A program made the translations under genes and the position numbers. From the NCBI GenBank assembly GCA_015520485.1, contig WAPX01000009.1:1-36234 (forward strand): a stretch of DNA of 36,234 bases. The letters are read 5' to 3'. Positions within the stretch are counted from its first letter, which is position 1, and every line of letters begins with the position of its first letter. The notes beneath the pieces are model-generated. The model had not been told where the DNA came from, did not search any database, and worked only from the letters and a program-made list of their open reading frames with translations. Source of the stretch: Archaeoglobaceae archaeon (GTDB taxonomy: Archaea > Halobacteriota > Archaeoglobi > Archaeoglobales > Archaeoglobaceae). Below are positions 16,056 to 23,293 of the stretch, one piece after another.

Positions 16056-19000
16056 ATGGTCAAAGTCATCTTTGTCGTCTGGAACAGCCAGTTTGTGAGT
16101 GAAGCCGTCAGACAGCTCGTCAGAGAGGGCAAACTCAATCCGGGCGGTGTAAGGGTAAGAGATGTTCAGAGTATTAACTGGAAAAACGATTGTGAGGAGT
16201 TGCTGCGGGAAGGAGCTGACCTGTACGTAATATACCAGATGGGTAAGGGCGATTGGGAGGAAGAGCTGGCGAAGAAGGCAAGAATTCTTGCGTTCAAGTC
16301 AGGCGTAGATTCCCTGTCTGTGGTAAAACCGGAGGAAGACCTCTACAGAGAACTCTACCTGTATCTCGCTTACGACGGTATGGAGAACCTGAAAAACTTC
16401 GTGCTCAGGTGCGTTGAACTTGCCCACAAAATCTGCGGCAGGGAAACTGAGATCAGGGCAGAAAAACCGGTGAAAATGCCCTGGAATGGAATATACCATC
16501 CGGACAGCAAAACCTGCTTCGAGAGCTACGAGGATTACGAGAAGTGGTATTTCAAAAACAGGGGAAGGTTCAGAAAAAAAGCCGGTTTGCTCTTCTACAG
16601 GGCGAGGTACCTGTTCAGAAACACATCTCATGTGGATTTAATAGTAAAAGAGCTAGAAAGCAGGAAAATCATGCCGATACCTGTGTTCTGCCTGAGTTTC
16701 CCGGATAAAGAGGTGGGAATGCCGGGAGTTGAATACGCGATAGAAAAGTACTTTCTGCCAGCAAGACCGGACGTGATCGTGTGGGGGCTTTACTTCAGAG
16801 TGAGCAGGAAAATCGAGCTTTTGAAGGAGCTGAACGTTCCCGTGCTGAACGCGATAGAGCTCTACGCAATGTCTCCGGAAGACTGGGCTAAGGGAAGCGG
16901 AATGAACCCCACGACTCTCTCGATGGCCGTTGCCATGCCGGAATTCGACGGAGCAATAAATCCAACCGTTTTTTCGGGAGAAATAAGGACGAAAGAGGTG
17001 CTGAAAGCCGTTCCAGTAGAGGAAAGGGTTAGAAGAATTGCAGAACAGGTCGAGAGGTGGATAAATCTCAGAGAGAAGGAGAACGAAGCAAAAAAGGTGG
17101 CTGTAATTCTTCACGGTTCGGCAACCGGAAATACTGAGGCAAATTCGGGAACCGCGCTGGGTCTGGACAGTTTTGAGAGCGTTGTTGAAATACTGAAGGC
17201 GATGAAGGAGAGAGGTTATGCGGTCGAAATACCGACCAAGGAAAAGCTGGTGGAGGAGTTAAGGGCTGCGTGGAAGGGAAATTGGAGTGTCGGGAAGGGG
17301 CGGATTGAAACGGGTACTGACTGGTACTACTCCTTACCGGAGAGTGTGAAAGCAGAGGTAACGGAAAAGTGGGGAAAGCCAGAAATTTGCAAAATTCCCG
17401 GAGTGTGGCTGGGTAACGTCTTCGTTACCGTTCAGCCCCCGAGGTGCGAGGCTGGAGAAGAGCACAGGCTTATTCACGATCCCGTTTTACCTCCTCCCCA
17501 CTGTTATCTGGCTTTTTACAGCTTTATTAACAGCTTTGACGCTGTGCTCCACGTAGGGAAGCACGGAAGCGTGGAGTGGCTTCCCGGAAAAAGCTGCGGA
17601 CTCAGCGAAACGTGTTATCCGGACGTGTGCCTGAAGAGCATTCCAAACGCGTACATATACATAGTGAACAACCCAGCTGAAGGTACTCAGGCAAAGAGAA
17701 GGGGCTATTCCACCATAATCGATCACCTGCCACCTGTAATGGAGAGCGCCGAACTCTACGGGGAGCTTGAAGAGGCAATAGAGGACTACTTCAGGGCGAA
17801 AGAGAGGGGGCTGAGAGAACAGCTCTCCGTAACGAGGAACAGGATAGTTGAGCTTGCAAAAAAGCACAGGTTTCTGGAAGATGGAACAGATATACCGGAT
17901 CAATTCGACGATTTTGCGAGAGAGCTGCACTCCAAGGTTCAGAATTTTAACTGCTCTCTGTTCAACCTCGGCCTTCACACCTTTGGAGTGGTAAAGGATG
18001 TGGAAAAGATTGCTCTGTCAGCAGTCAGGCCAGAGATCGAACTTGAAGCCGATGTGTCTGAGAGAAAGAAGGTCAGAAATGCCTTTTTAAAAGCCCTCAG
18101 GCACGCGCTTCAGCTTTCAGGTCGTGAAGATTTCATGGTAGTCGAACAGATAGCCAGAGCGGAGCTGGAGAAAGCCGGTATCGCATTCAGCGAGGAAAGA
18201 GTGAAAAAATTCGTCAGTTGCATTTTGAAGGGGATAGACGTTGTCGAAAGGCTGAAAAATACGAAAGAAATTGAAAATCTGCTGAAGTTCTTTGAAGGAG
18301 GCTTTGTCGAACCAGCACCATCGGGAGACATAACGAAAGGAAGAATTGAAGTAATTCCGACGGGATTTAACTTTTACTCGGTGGATCCAAAGTCGATTCC
18401 AACCAGAAGCGCGTGGGAGGTCGGAAAAAGGCTTGCTGACAAGCTACTTAAAAAATACGAGGATGAAGAGGGCAGGCTCCCCGAAACTGTAGCGTTCATA
18501 CAGTGGACGAGCGACCCCATGAACACGGACGGGGAGCAGATAGCTCAGATTCTGTACACTCTCGGTGTGGAGCCCGTGTGGGATGGGAGGAGAGTTTCGT
18601 CTCTAAAAGTAATACCACTGGAAGAGCTGGGGCGTCCGAGAATTGACGTCTTCCTGAGAATAAGTGGCCTGTTCAGGGACACGTTCATGAACCTCGTGGA
18701 GCTCGTGGACAAGGCCGTAGCAAAGGTAGCATCTCTTGACGAGCCGCTGGATATGAACTTTGTGAGGAAGCACACGCTTGAAGGGGTGAAACACAGGATA
18801 TTCGGAGACATGCCCGGAGCTTACGGGGCGGGAGTTAACCATGCGGTAAACAGCTCGAACTGGGAAAGCAGAGAGGATCTGGCGGAAGTTTTCATCAAAT
18901 GGGGCATGTACGCTTACGGTACTGATGTTTACGGAGAGGTTGACAGAGAAGGCATGGTAAGGGCGATGGAAAAAGTCGAAGTCGTTGTGAGAAACCACTA

Positions 19001-19511
19001 CACTGACGAGTGGGACGTTTTTAGCGATGACTGCCCCTACGCATTTCAGGGAGGGCTCGGTCTTGCCGTGGAGGTCGTCAGCGGGAGGAGACCTAAACTC
19101 TACATATCCGATACGAGACCAAAGCCGGGAGAAAAAGAGAGAATCGTGGACGTTGAGGAGGAGGTCGAGAGGGTAGCGAGAGTAACGCTGCTCAACGACA
19201 GGTGGATAAAGGGGATGATGAAGCACGGTTACAAGGGTGCCGGCGACATAATGAAAAGAATTGTCAACATGTTCGGGTGGGAGGCTACTGCAGACGCTGT
19301 AAAAGACTGGATATTTGAGGAGGTCGCAAAAAAATACGTGCTCGACAGAAGGATGAGGGAATGGTTCATGGAAAACAACCCACATGCCGTGGAGGAAATA
19401 GCAAGAAGGTTACTGGAAGCTTACAGGCGAGGGCTGTGGGAATGCAGCGAAGAGCTAATAGAGAAAATAGAGGACGTTTACATCGAGGTGGAGGGTTTTC
19501 TGGAGGAATAA
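16056..19511 (+). CDS. cobN: CobN/BchH-family metal chelatase large subunit
   Basis: 1151-residue large subunit of a class I tetrapyrrole chelatase; CobN inserts cobalt into hydrogenobyrinic acid a,c-diamide using ATP supplied by ChlI/ChlD or CobS/CobT partners. The family pattern is present across the length: an N-terminal flavodoxin-like part; ILHGSATGNTEANSGTALGL near residue 350; HVGKHGSVEWLPGKSCGLSE at about 496-515, the most diagnostic block; VIPTGFNFYSVDPKSIPT near 764-781; and GDMPGAYGAGVNH near 917-929. No ATPase partner genes or other cobalamin genes are nearby. It could act on cobalt, or on nickel or magnesium in another pathway. Start at 16056 is supported by the TATA-like core 22 bases upstream. 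Confidence 0.92.
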   Translation: MVKVIFVVWNSQFVSEAVRQLVREGKLNPGGVRVRDVQSINWKNDCEELLREGADLYVIYQMGKGDWEEELAKKARILAFKSGVDSLSVVKPEEDLYRELYLYLAYDGMENLKNFVLRCVELAHKICGRETEIRAEKPVKMPWNGIYHPDSKTCFESYEDYEKWYFKNRGRFRKKAGLLFYRARYLFRNTSHVDLIVKELESRKIMPIPVFCLSFPDKEVGMPGVEYAIEKYFLPARPDVIVWGLYFRVSRKIELLKELNVPVLNAIELYAMSPEDWAKGSGMNPTTLSMAVAMPEFDGAINPTVFSGEIRTKEVLKAVPVEERVRRIAEQVERWINLREKENEAKKVAVILHGSATGNTEANSGTALGLDSFESVVEILKAMKERGYAVEIPTKEKLVEELRAAWKGNWSVGKGRIETGTDWYYSLPESVKAEVTEKWGKPEICKIPGVWLGNVFVTVQPPRCEAGEEHRLIHDPVLPPPHCYLAFYSFINSFDAVLHVGKHGSVEWLPGKSCGLSETCYPDVCLKSIPNAYIYIVNNPAEGTQAKRRGYSTIIDHLPPVMESAELYGELEEAIEDYFRAKERGLREQLSVTRNRIVELAKKHRFLEDGTDIPDQFDDFARELHSKVQNFNCSLFNLGLHTFGVVKDVEKIALSAVRPEIELEADVSERKKVRNAFLKALRHALQLSGREDFMVVEQIARAELEKAGIAFSEERVKKFVSCILKGIDVVERLKNTKEIENLLKFFEGGFVEPAPSGDITKGRIEVIPTGFNFYSVDPKSIPTRSAWEVGKRLADKLLKKYEDEEGRLPETVAFIQWTSDPMNTDGEQIAQILYTLGVEPVWDGRRVSSLKVIPLEELGRPRIDVFLRISGLFRDTFMNLVELVDKAVAKVASLDEPLDMNFVRKHTLEGVKHRIFGDMPGAYGAGVNHAVNSSNWESREDLAEVFIKWGMYAYGTDVYGEVDREGMVRAMEKVEVVVRNHYTDEWDVFSDDCPYAFQGGLGLAVEVVSGRRPKLYISDTRPKPGEKERIVDVEEEVERVARVTLLNDRWIKGMMKHGYKGAGDIMKRIVNMFGWEATADAVKDWIFEEVAKKYVLDRRMREWFMENNPHAVEEIARRLLEAYRRGLWECSEELIEKIEDVYIEVEGFLEE

Positions 19512-19524
19512 TCAGAAAGCTGTT

Positions 19525-19558
19525 AGTTATTTTATTTTTACAAAGAATTGAAATAACT
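19525..19558. terminator. Inverted repeat between convergent cobN and MFS genes
   Basis: AGTTATTT (19525-19532) is matched by AAATAACT (19551-19558), an 8-base perfect inverted repeat with an 18-base spacer. T-rich stretches lie inside it and just downstream (19568-19588). It lies between two convergent genes and could serve both. Confidence 0.45.
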
Positions 19559-19602
19559 GAAAGCTGTTTTTAAAATTTTCATTTTTTAGAAAAGTTTAAA
19601 AA

Positions 19603-20685
19603 TTAAACAACGAGAAAAGCAACTGATGAAACAACAGCCAGCACAGCTACCGTAAAGAACGTAAAATTCGGATTAATCCCCCAGATGAATCCGTACAGAG
19701 TGTTTGCGAAGAGAGAAGAAACGCCAAAGCTCAGCTGAAACGCACCGAGTCCAAATCCGTAACTTTCAGCAATTTCAGCGGCAAAACTCCTTTGAACAGC
19801 ATCGGTCAGTGCCATAAAAACGCCGAGGGTAACGAGCGAGAGCACGGGTACAAAAACAGCCAGAGCACAGGAGAGAGCCATGAAAAGATAGCCTGCTGAC
19901 GCCACAGCCCTTTTACCTATTCTGTCTGAAAGACTGCCTGCAGGATACGAAAGAGCGGAGTATACTACGTTAAATACCGCGTACATGATCAAAGCGCTGA
20001 GCAGGGCATTAAAGGATAAACCGGACTTTACACCTATTTTCATCAGAAAAAACATGTAACTCAGGTTTGCAGACCCAAAAATGACCGAAAACAGAACGTA
20101 CCTTTTAATCCTCATGCTGAGTTTTGGTTTCTTCTTTGAAGATTTATCTTTCAGCATTAAAATTGGTATCAGCGAAAGTAAACCTACAATCGCCGCTGTT
20201 AAAATGACCTTTCTCACGTCTTTCCAGCAGTAAAACAGTAGAAAAGCAAAAATTGCACCGAATACGGCGCCAAGACTGTCCATGGCTCTGTGATAACCAA
20301 AGGCTTTACCTCTCTTCTCAGAACTCTCCGCAATCAGAGCATCTCTAGGTGCAGTTCTCAATCCCTTTCCGCCTCGCTCGAGTAACATGAACGTAAGTGC
20401 AGTTTCAAAGTTTGCTGACAGAGCCATTCCAAGCTTTGATAGCTGGGAGAGGGCGTAACCGAGGAAGACGATGGGTTTTCTTTTCCCTATCAGGTCGGAA
20501 ATATAACCGGAAATTACCTTTACCACTCCAGAAAAACCCTCAAATATGCCTCCGGCCAGCCCAATAACGGCTGGAGGAGCGTTTAGCGAGAGTAGGAAAA
20601 AGGGCAGGAGGGGAAATATGATTTCACTGCTCATGTCGTTGATCAAACTGACAATACCGAGGAGCTTCACGTTTTTGCTGACCAT
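19603..20685 (-). CDS. Major facilitator superfamily transporter
   Basis: 360-residue integral membrane protein with about eleven to twelve hydrophobic segments. The MFS loop signature between helices 2 and 3 is present as GYISDLIGKRKPIVFLGY (about residues 60-77), and a matching SDRIGKRAV occurs in the second half, as expected from the internal duplication. FMLLERGGKGLRTAPRDALI is typical of a prokaryotic drug/efflux-like MFS group. The substrate is not predictable. Somewhat short for the family (usually 380-420). Its promoter probably overlaps that of the divergent tRNA-Ala gene. Confidence 0.88.
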   Translation of the reverse strand: MVSKNVKLLGIVSLINDMSSEIIFPLLPFFLLSLNAPPAVIGLAGGIFEGFSGVVKVISGYISDLIGKRKPIVFLGYALSQLSKLGMALSANFETALTFMLLERGGKGLRTAPRDALIAESSEKRGKAFGYHRAMDSLGAVFGAIFAFLLFYCWKDVRKVILTAAIVGLLSLIPILMLKDKSSKKKPKLSMRIKRYVLFSVIFGSANLSYMFFLMKIGVKSGLSFNALLSALIMYAVFNVVYSALSYPAGSLSDRIGKRAVASAGYLFMALSCALAVFVPVLSLVTLGVFMALTDAVQRSFAAEIAESYGFGLGAFQLSFGVSSLFANTLYGFIWGINPNFTFFTVAVLAVVSSVAFLVV

Positions 20686-20702
20686 GTCGTGTTAGGGAAC
20701 CA

Positions 20703-20717
20703 TAAACTTCATAAACA
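20703..20717. promoter_or_regulatory. Overlapping promoters of MFS gene and tRNA-Ala
   Basis: The stretch TAAACTTCATAAACA offers TATA-like boxes on both strands: CATAAACA on the plus strand, 22 bases from the tRNA-Ala 5' end, and TGTTTATG on the minus strand, about 25 bases from the MFS start codon. Confidence 0.45.
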
Positions 20718-20738
20718 TGTTGGACTCATTTTCTCTGA

Positions 20739-20810
20739 GGGCCGGTAGCTCAGTGGTAGAGCGCCGCCTTGGCATGGCGGAGGCCTGGGGTTCAAATCCC
20801 CACCGGTCCA
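20739..20810 (+). tRNA. tRNA-Ala (anticodon GGC)
   Basis: Full cloverleaf. The acceptor GGGCCGG/CCGGTCC contains the G3-U70 wobble pair that defines alanine identity. The D arm is GCTC-AGTGGTA-GAGC, the anticodon arm CCGCC-TTGGCAT-GGCGG with anticodon GGC, the variable loop AGGCC, the T arm TGGGG-TTCAAAT-CCCCA, and the discriminator A. There is no intron and no encoded CCA. It marks the left edge of a decayed accessory patch; I found no second copy of its 3' end further on, so it is not shown to be an attachment site. Confidence 0.97.
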
Positions 20811-20885
20811 TCAGATTTACATTTCAATACTTCTGAACAAAAGATTCTCTAAGGATTGGCAGAGTTATGTTTAGTTTGGAAAATA

Positions 20886-21062
20886 TTAATATTCTACAAT
20901 AAAAATTTCAAGCCCATAGTTCCTTCCAATACATCCACCTCTTAGTTTTGAAGAATCTATACATTCATAGCAGTGAATACATCTCTCTATATTCACATCA
21001 ATCACACCTTTCCCATTGATGTAAAGTGCACCAGTGGGGAAAAAGTAGTGTTGTTTAAAGCT
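20886..21062 (-). pseudogene. C-terminal fragment of a cysteine-cluster protein
   Basis: A 58-codon open stretch on the minus strand with protein-like sequence ends in a TAA. It reads FFPTGALYINGKGVIDVN, followed by a cysteine cluster with spacing C-x2-C-x2-C-x9-C (RCIHCYECIDSSKLRGGC) and a short tail. There is no start codon; the same frame continues upstream through a TAG (21063-21065). The spacing suggests an Fe-S or zinc site. It reminds me of the cysteine tails of some PAPS-reductase-like proteins associated with mobile or defence loci, but that is a weak recollection. Most likely the remnant of a gene whose 5' part was deleted. Confidence 0.4.
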
Positions 21063-21106
21063 CTAATAGCTGTGCTTGGTATAGATCACAGAGTTCTGTG
21101 TGAGGG

Positions 21107-21388
21107 TTATGGCAATATCTGGCGATTGGAAGCGGTGAATCTAGGTGCATCGTGCTGGTACATAGGCCACTCGCCTGCCGAAACCATGGACATCGATAGA
21201 GATAGAACTACGATTAGCAATGTCATAGACATGTAACTTCGAATTTTTTTCGTTTTTAGATGTGACGCCGTCCTCAATTTTCGTTTAACAAGTGTACTCA
21301 AGTCGCTCAATCTGGAAAACTCCTGAAAAACAAAACTTAGGGTATTAACACTACAACTGGAAATTACGAACTTGGCAATCTTTTTCAT
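21107..21388 (-). pseudogene. Signal peptide and start of a PQQ-propeller-like protein, truncated
   Basis: On the minus strand, residues MSMTLLIVVLSLSMSMVSAG form a clear secretion signal and are followed by EWPMYQHDAPRFTAS. The GEWPMYQHD start is the typical opening of archaeal secreted PQQ/WD-like beta-propeller proteins. The frame hits TAA after about 16 residues of mature protein, where an intact member would continue for hundreds. A possible original start is the ATG at 21388, preceded by GGAGAGGTG; the 52 residues from there to the signal peptide do not look like a normal leader and may come from another broken gene. Confidence 0.4.
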
Positions 21389-21461
21389 TTCGAACACCTC
21401 TCCGAACGCAATTCCACTTTGACCGAACAAGTGGACTTTAGTTATTCAGTCGACTGAACGC

Positions 21462-21704
21462 TTACCCAAACAACTCTTTGATTAGCTCTTTTTTATCAAC
21501 TCCAAGATGCTCAGCAACATCTCTAAGAACTGAGTTGAGAGTCCCAAGCTTTAACACCCTGTGCTTCGGGATTGTTATGTGGTGCTCTCCTTCAAGCCTT
21601 GCTGTTAGTCTCATATGGCTTCCTGTCTGCCTCGTAACTTCATAACCGTATTTTCTAAGGAGTTTGGCAAGTTCTTCTCCGCTCAGGTCTCTTGGAAGTT
21701 TCAT
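21462..21704 (-). CDS. hicA: HicA-family toxin (mRNA interferase)
   Basis: 80-residue protein of the HicA/YcfA fold, a double-stranded-RNA-binding-like domain that cleaves mRNA when free of its antitoxin. The catalytic histidine is H30 in RQTGSHMRL, and HHITIPKHRVLKLGTLNSVL matches the conserved C-terminal half. Its ATG overlaps the stop of the upstream antitoxin gene by four bases, so the antitoxin is made first. It appears intact in an otherwise decayed patch. Confidence 0.87.
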   Translation of the reverse strand: MKLPRDLSGEELAKLLRKYGYEVTRQTGSHMRLTARLEGEHHITIPKHRVLKLGTLNSVLRDVAEHLGVDKKELIKELFG

Positions 21705-21922
21705 ACAGTTAAAACCTCTTGTCTGACTATGTGAAGCCTGATTATCCTTGGTCTTTCTTCTTCATCAAAATGGCATTCTACGGCATCCTTTACCATTTCC
21801 CTCAGCTCTTCAATGGAATCGGCCTGAGTAAAGATTGAATGACTAAGAGCCTGAGCTACGTAACCATCGTCAGTCTCCTCCACCAGAAAAATGATCTCAT
21901 TCAACTTCTTTGCTTCCTGCAT
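21701..21922 (-). CDS. hicB: HicB-like antitoxin
   Basis: 73-residue partner of the adjacent HicA toxin. The sequence EIIFLVEETDDGYVAQALSH followed by SIFTQADSIEELREMVKDAV is the partial RNase-H fold of HicB antitoxins (the minimal type without a DNA-binding tail). The start is placed at the ATG at 21922: the residues upstream in the same frame (to 22006) are unlike the family, and an AT-rich promoter-like stretch (TTTATTAAACTC) precedes this ATG. Antitoxin-before-toxin order with a 4-base overlap. Confidence 0.8.
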   Translation of the reverse strand: MQEAKKLNEIIFLVEETDDGYVAQALSHSIFTQADSIEELREMVKDAVECHFDEEERPRIIRLHIVRQEVLTV

Positions 21923-22166
21923 ATTGTTAGTTGATTTAAGTGAGTTTAATAAATTTTGCAGAGGTTGACAACTCTTCCAGTCTAACTTCCTCAGGCAGTT
22001 AATCATATCACAGTTTTACACCAAAACCGGGCATACTTCTAAGGGTTGACAGAAAATTGAATGAGACCGAATGTTCCACTTCAACTAAAAAAGTTATAAC
22101 GTTGTGGACATCCTGATTAAATAATGCGTCAGGGTATCTACATAAACACGTGTATTCTTATTGAAT

Positions 22167-22487
22167 ATGTTGAAAATAAGGAAGAATGATATAAATAGAA
22201 CTGCAAAAGAGAATGTTGGAAGAATTCAAAGTATGGTAAGACAAAATTCCGAAATAAAAGTTAAAATACTGACGACAATCCTTGGTGAATTTATGTTATG
22301 GTGCATTAGATAATGATGACTCTACGATAACAGAGCTTTATCTGATTTTAAGACGCTTGTTAAAAATCTCAATGCTGATTTTCCGGCTCCGCAGAAAGAG
22401 CATTACGAATTAGCCAAAGAACTCATGGAAACTGATGATAGATTTGAACCAACTGATACGAATCTTCATAAACAACAGAATCATTGA
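22167..22487 (+). pseudogene. Shredded small gene of unknown function
   Basis: Two protein-like stretches in different frames follow each other. Bases 22167-22313 encode 48 residues starting MLKIRKNDINRTAKENVGRI and ending at TAA. Bases 22320-22487 encode an open stretch with SDFKTLVKNLNADFPAPQKE and HYELAKELMETDDRFEPTD before TGA. The second has normal-looking amphipathic composition but no start codon. The region is AT-rich compared with the core genes. I do not recognise the family; the reading is that one gene was broken by frameshifts. Confidence 0.3.
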
Positions 22488-22547
22488 AGAAGAAAAAGAT
22501 AAAAGGAACAATAAATTTAAGATTTCAAACCGTATTTAAACTAATTA

Positions 22548-23190
22548 CTAAAGTGCATTATACTTCTTTAGTTTTTTAAGGATATTTTTCAGCTCCTCAG
22601 GGGGACTGTCAAGATAAACACCCCCAGTAGTTGTAGAAAGCCATAAAACTCTCCAACCAGCCCTGCATTCGAAAGAACTTTTAAGGAAACCTGTTCCAGA
22701 ACCTCTTCGCCCCTTAAACCTCGAAAAGAAACTTTCTACAGCACTCACCGAAGGTTTCGTGCCTGACAACTTTGTAAAGCCTGTACAGAATCCTCTGTCA
22801 ACAATTACTTCTGGCTTATTTTCGTGCTTAAGACTTCTCTCAAAACGTAGGCTTCAAAGCTTCCTCTTCCTTCAGAAGCCCAAATGGCCAAGTATTCTTT
22901 TGTATCAATGTCTATAGCAGCCCATACAAAGATTAATTTCTTTTCAAGCTTTGTTTTTGTTTCATCTATTGCTATTAACCTTCTTTCCGGTTGCTTTAAG
23001 ACTTTCTTGAGTCTGTGATTAGATTCTGACTGGTTCGTGACTTATCTCCTCAAAGGAATCGACTTGTTTCTGAAGAAAGACCGAAGAAGTGTAACAAAGC
23101 TAACACCTTTAATTCCACGTCTTTCTTATTCCTTTGAAAGACTTTTGTAGACCTAACGCAGTCCACCAATTGCCTTAAGGTGGGTTGCAT
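22548..23190 (-). pseudogene. Decayed DDE transposase (archaeal IS6-like group)
   Basis: Reading down the minus strand, pieces of one transposase appear in changing frames. It begins MQPTLRQLVDCVRSTKVFQR (ATG at 23190) and continues through VLALLHFFGLSSETSRFL. Then comes RRLIAIDETKTKLEKK with the first Asp, followed by VWAAIDIDTKEYLAIWASEG. After that are VIVDRG with the second Asp, AVESFFSRFKGR with the Glu, and GWLESFMAFYNYWGCLS near the end. Thus the DDE triad is recoverable, but at least three stops or frameshifts break the gene: after SRFL, after KISQK and after the RFWNRFP stretch. It is inactive. Terminal inverted repeats were not found. Confidence 0.75.
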
Positions 23191-23293
23191 GTCTTTTATT
23201 TAGTTCATTTATTTTTTACCCCTGTTCTTGACACTCTTTCCCATGATCTACCGGATTTTTCAGTGTACGCAAAATCAGTAAAAAAATTAAACT

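Noticed and set aside
20739-20810. tRNA-Ala as attachment site of the accessory patch
   Set aside because: No repeat of its 3' end was found in the next 2.5 kb, and no recombinase gene is in the patch.
20973-21236. Plus-strand open frame in the decayed patch
   Set aside because: It is antisense to the cysteine-cluster and PQQ-like remnants, which have far better protein character.
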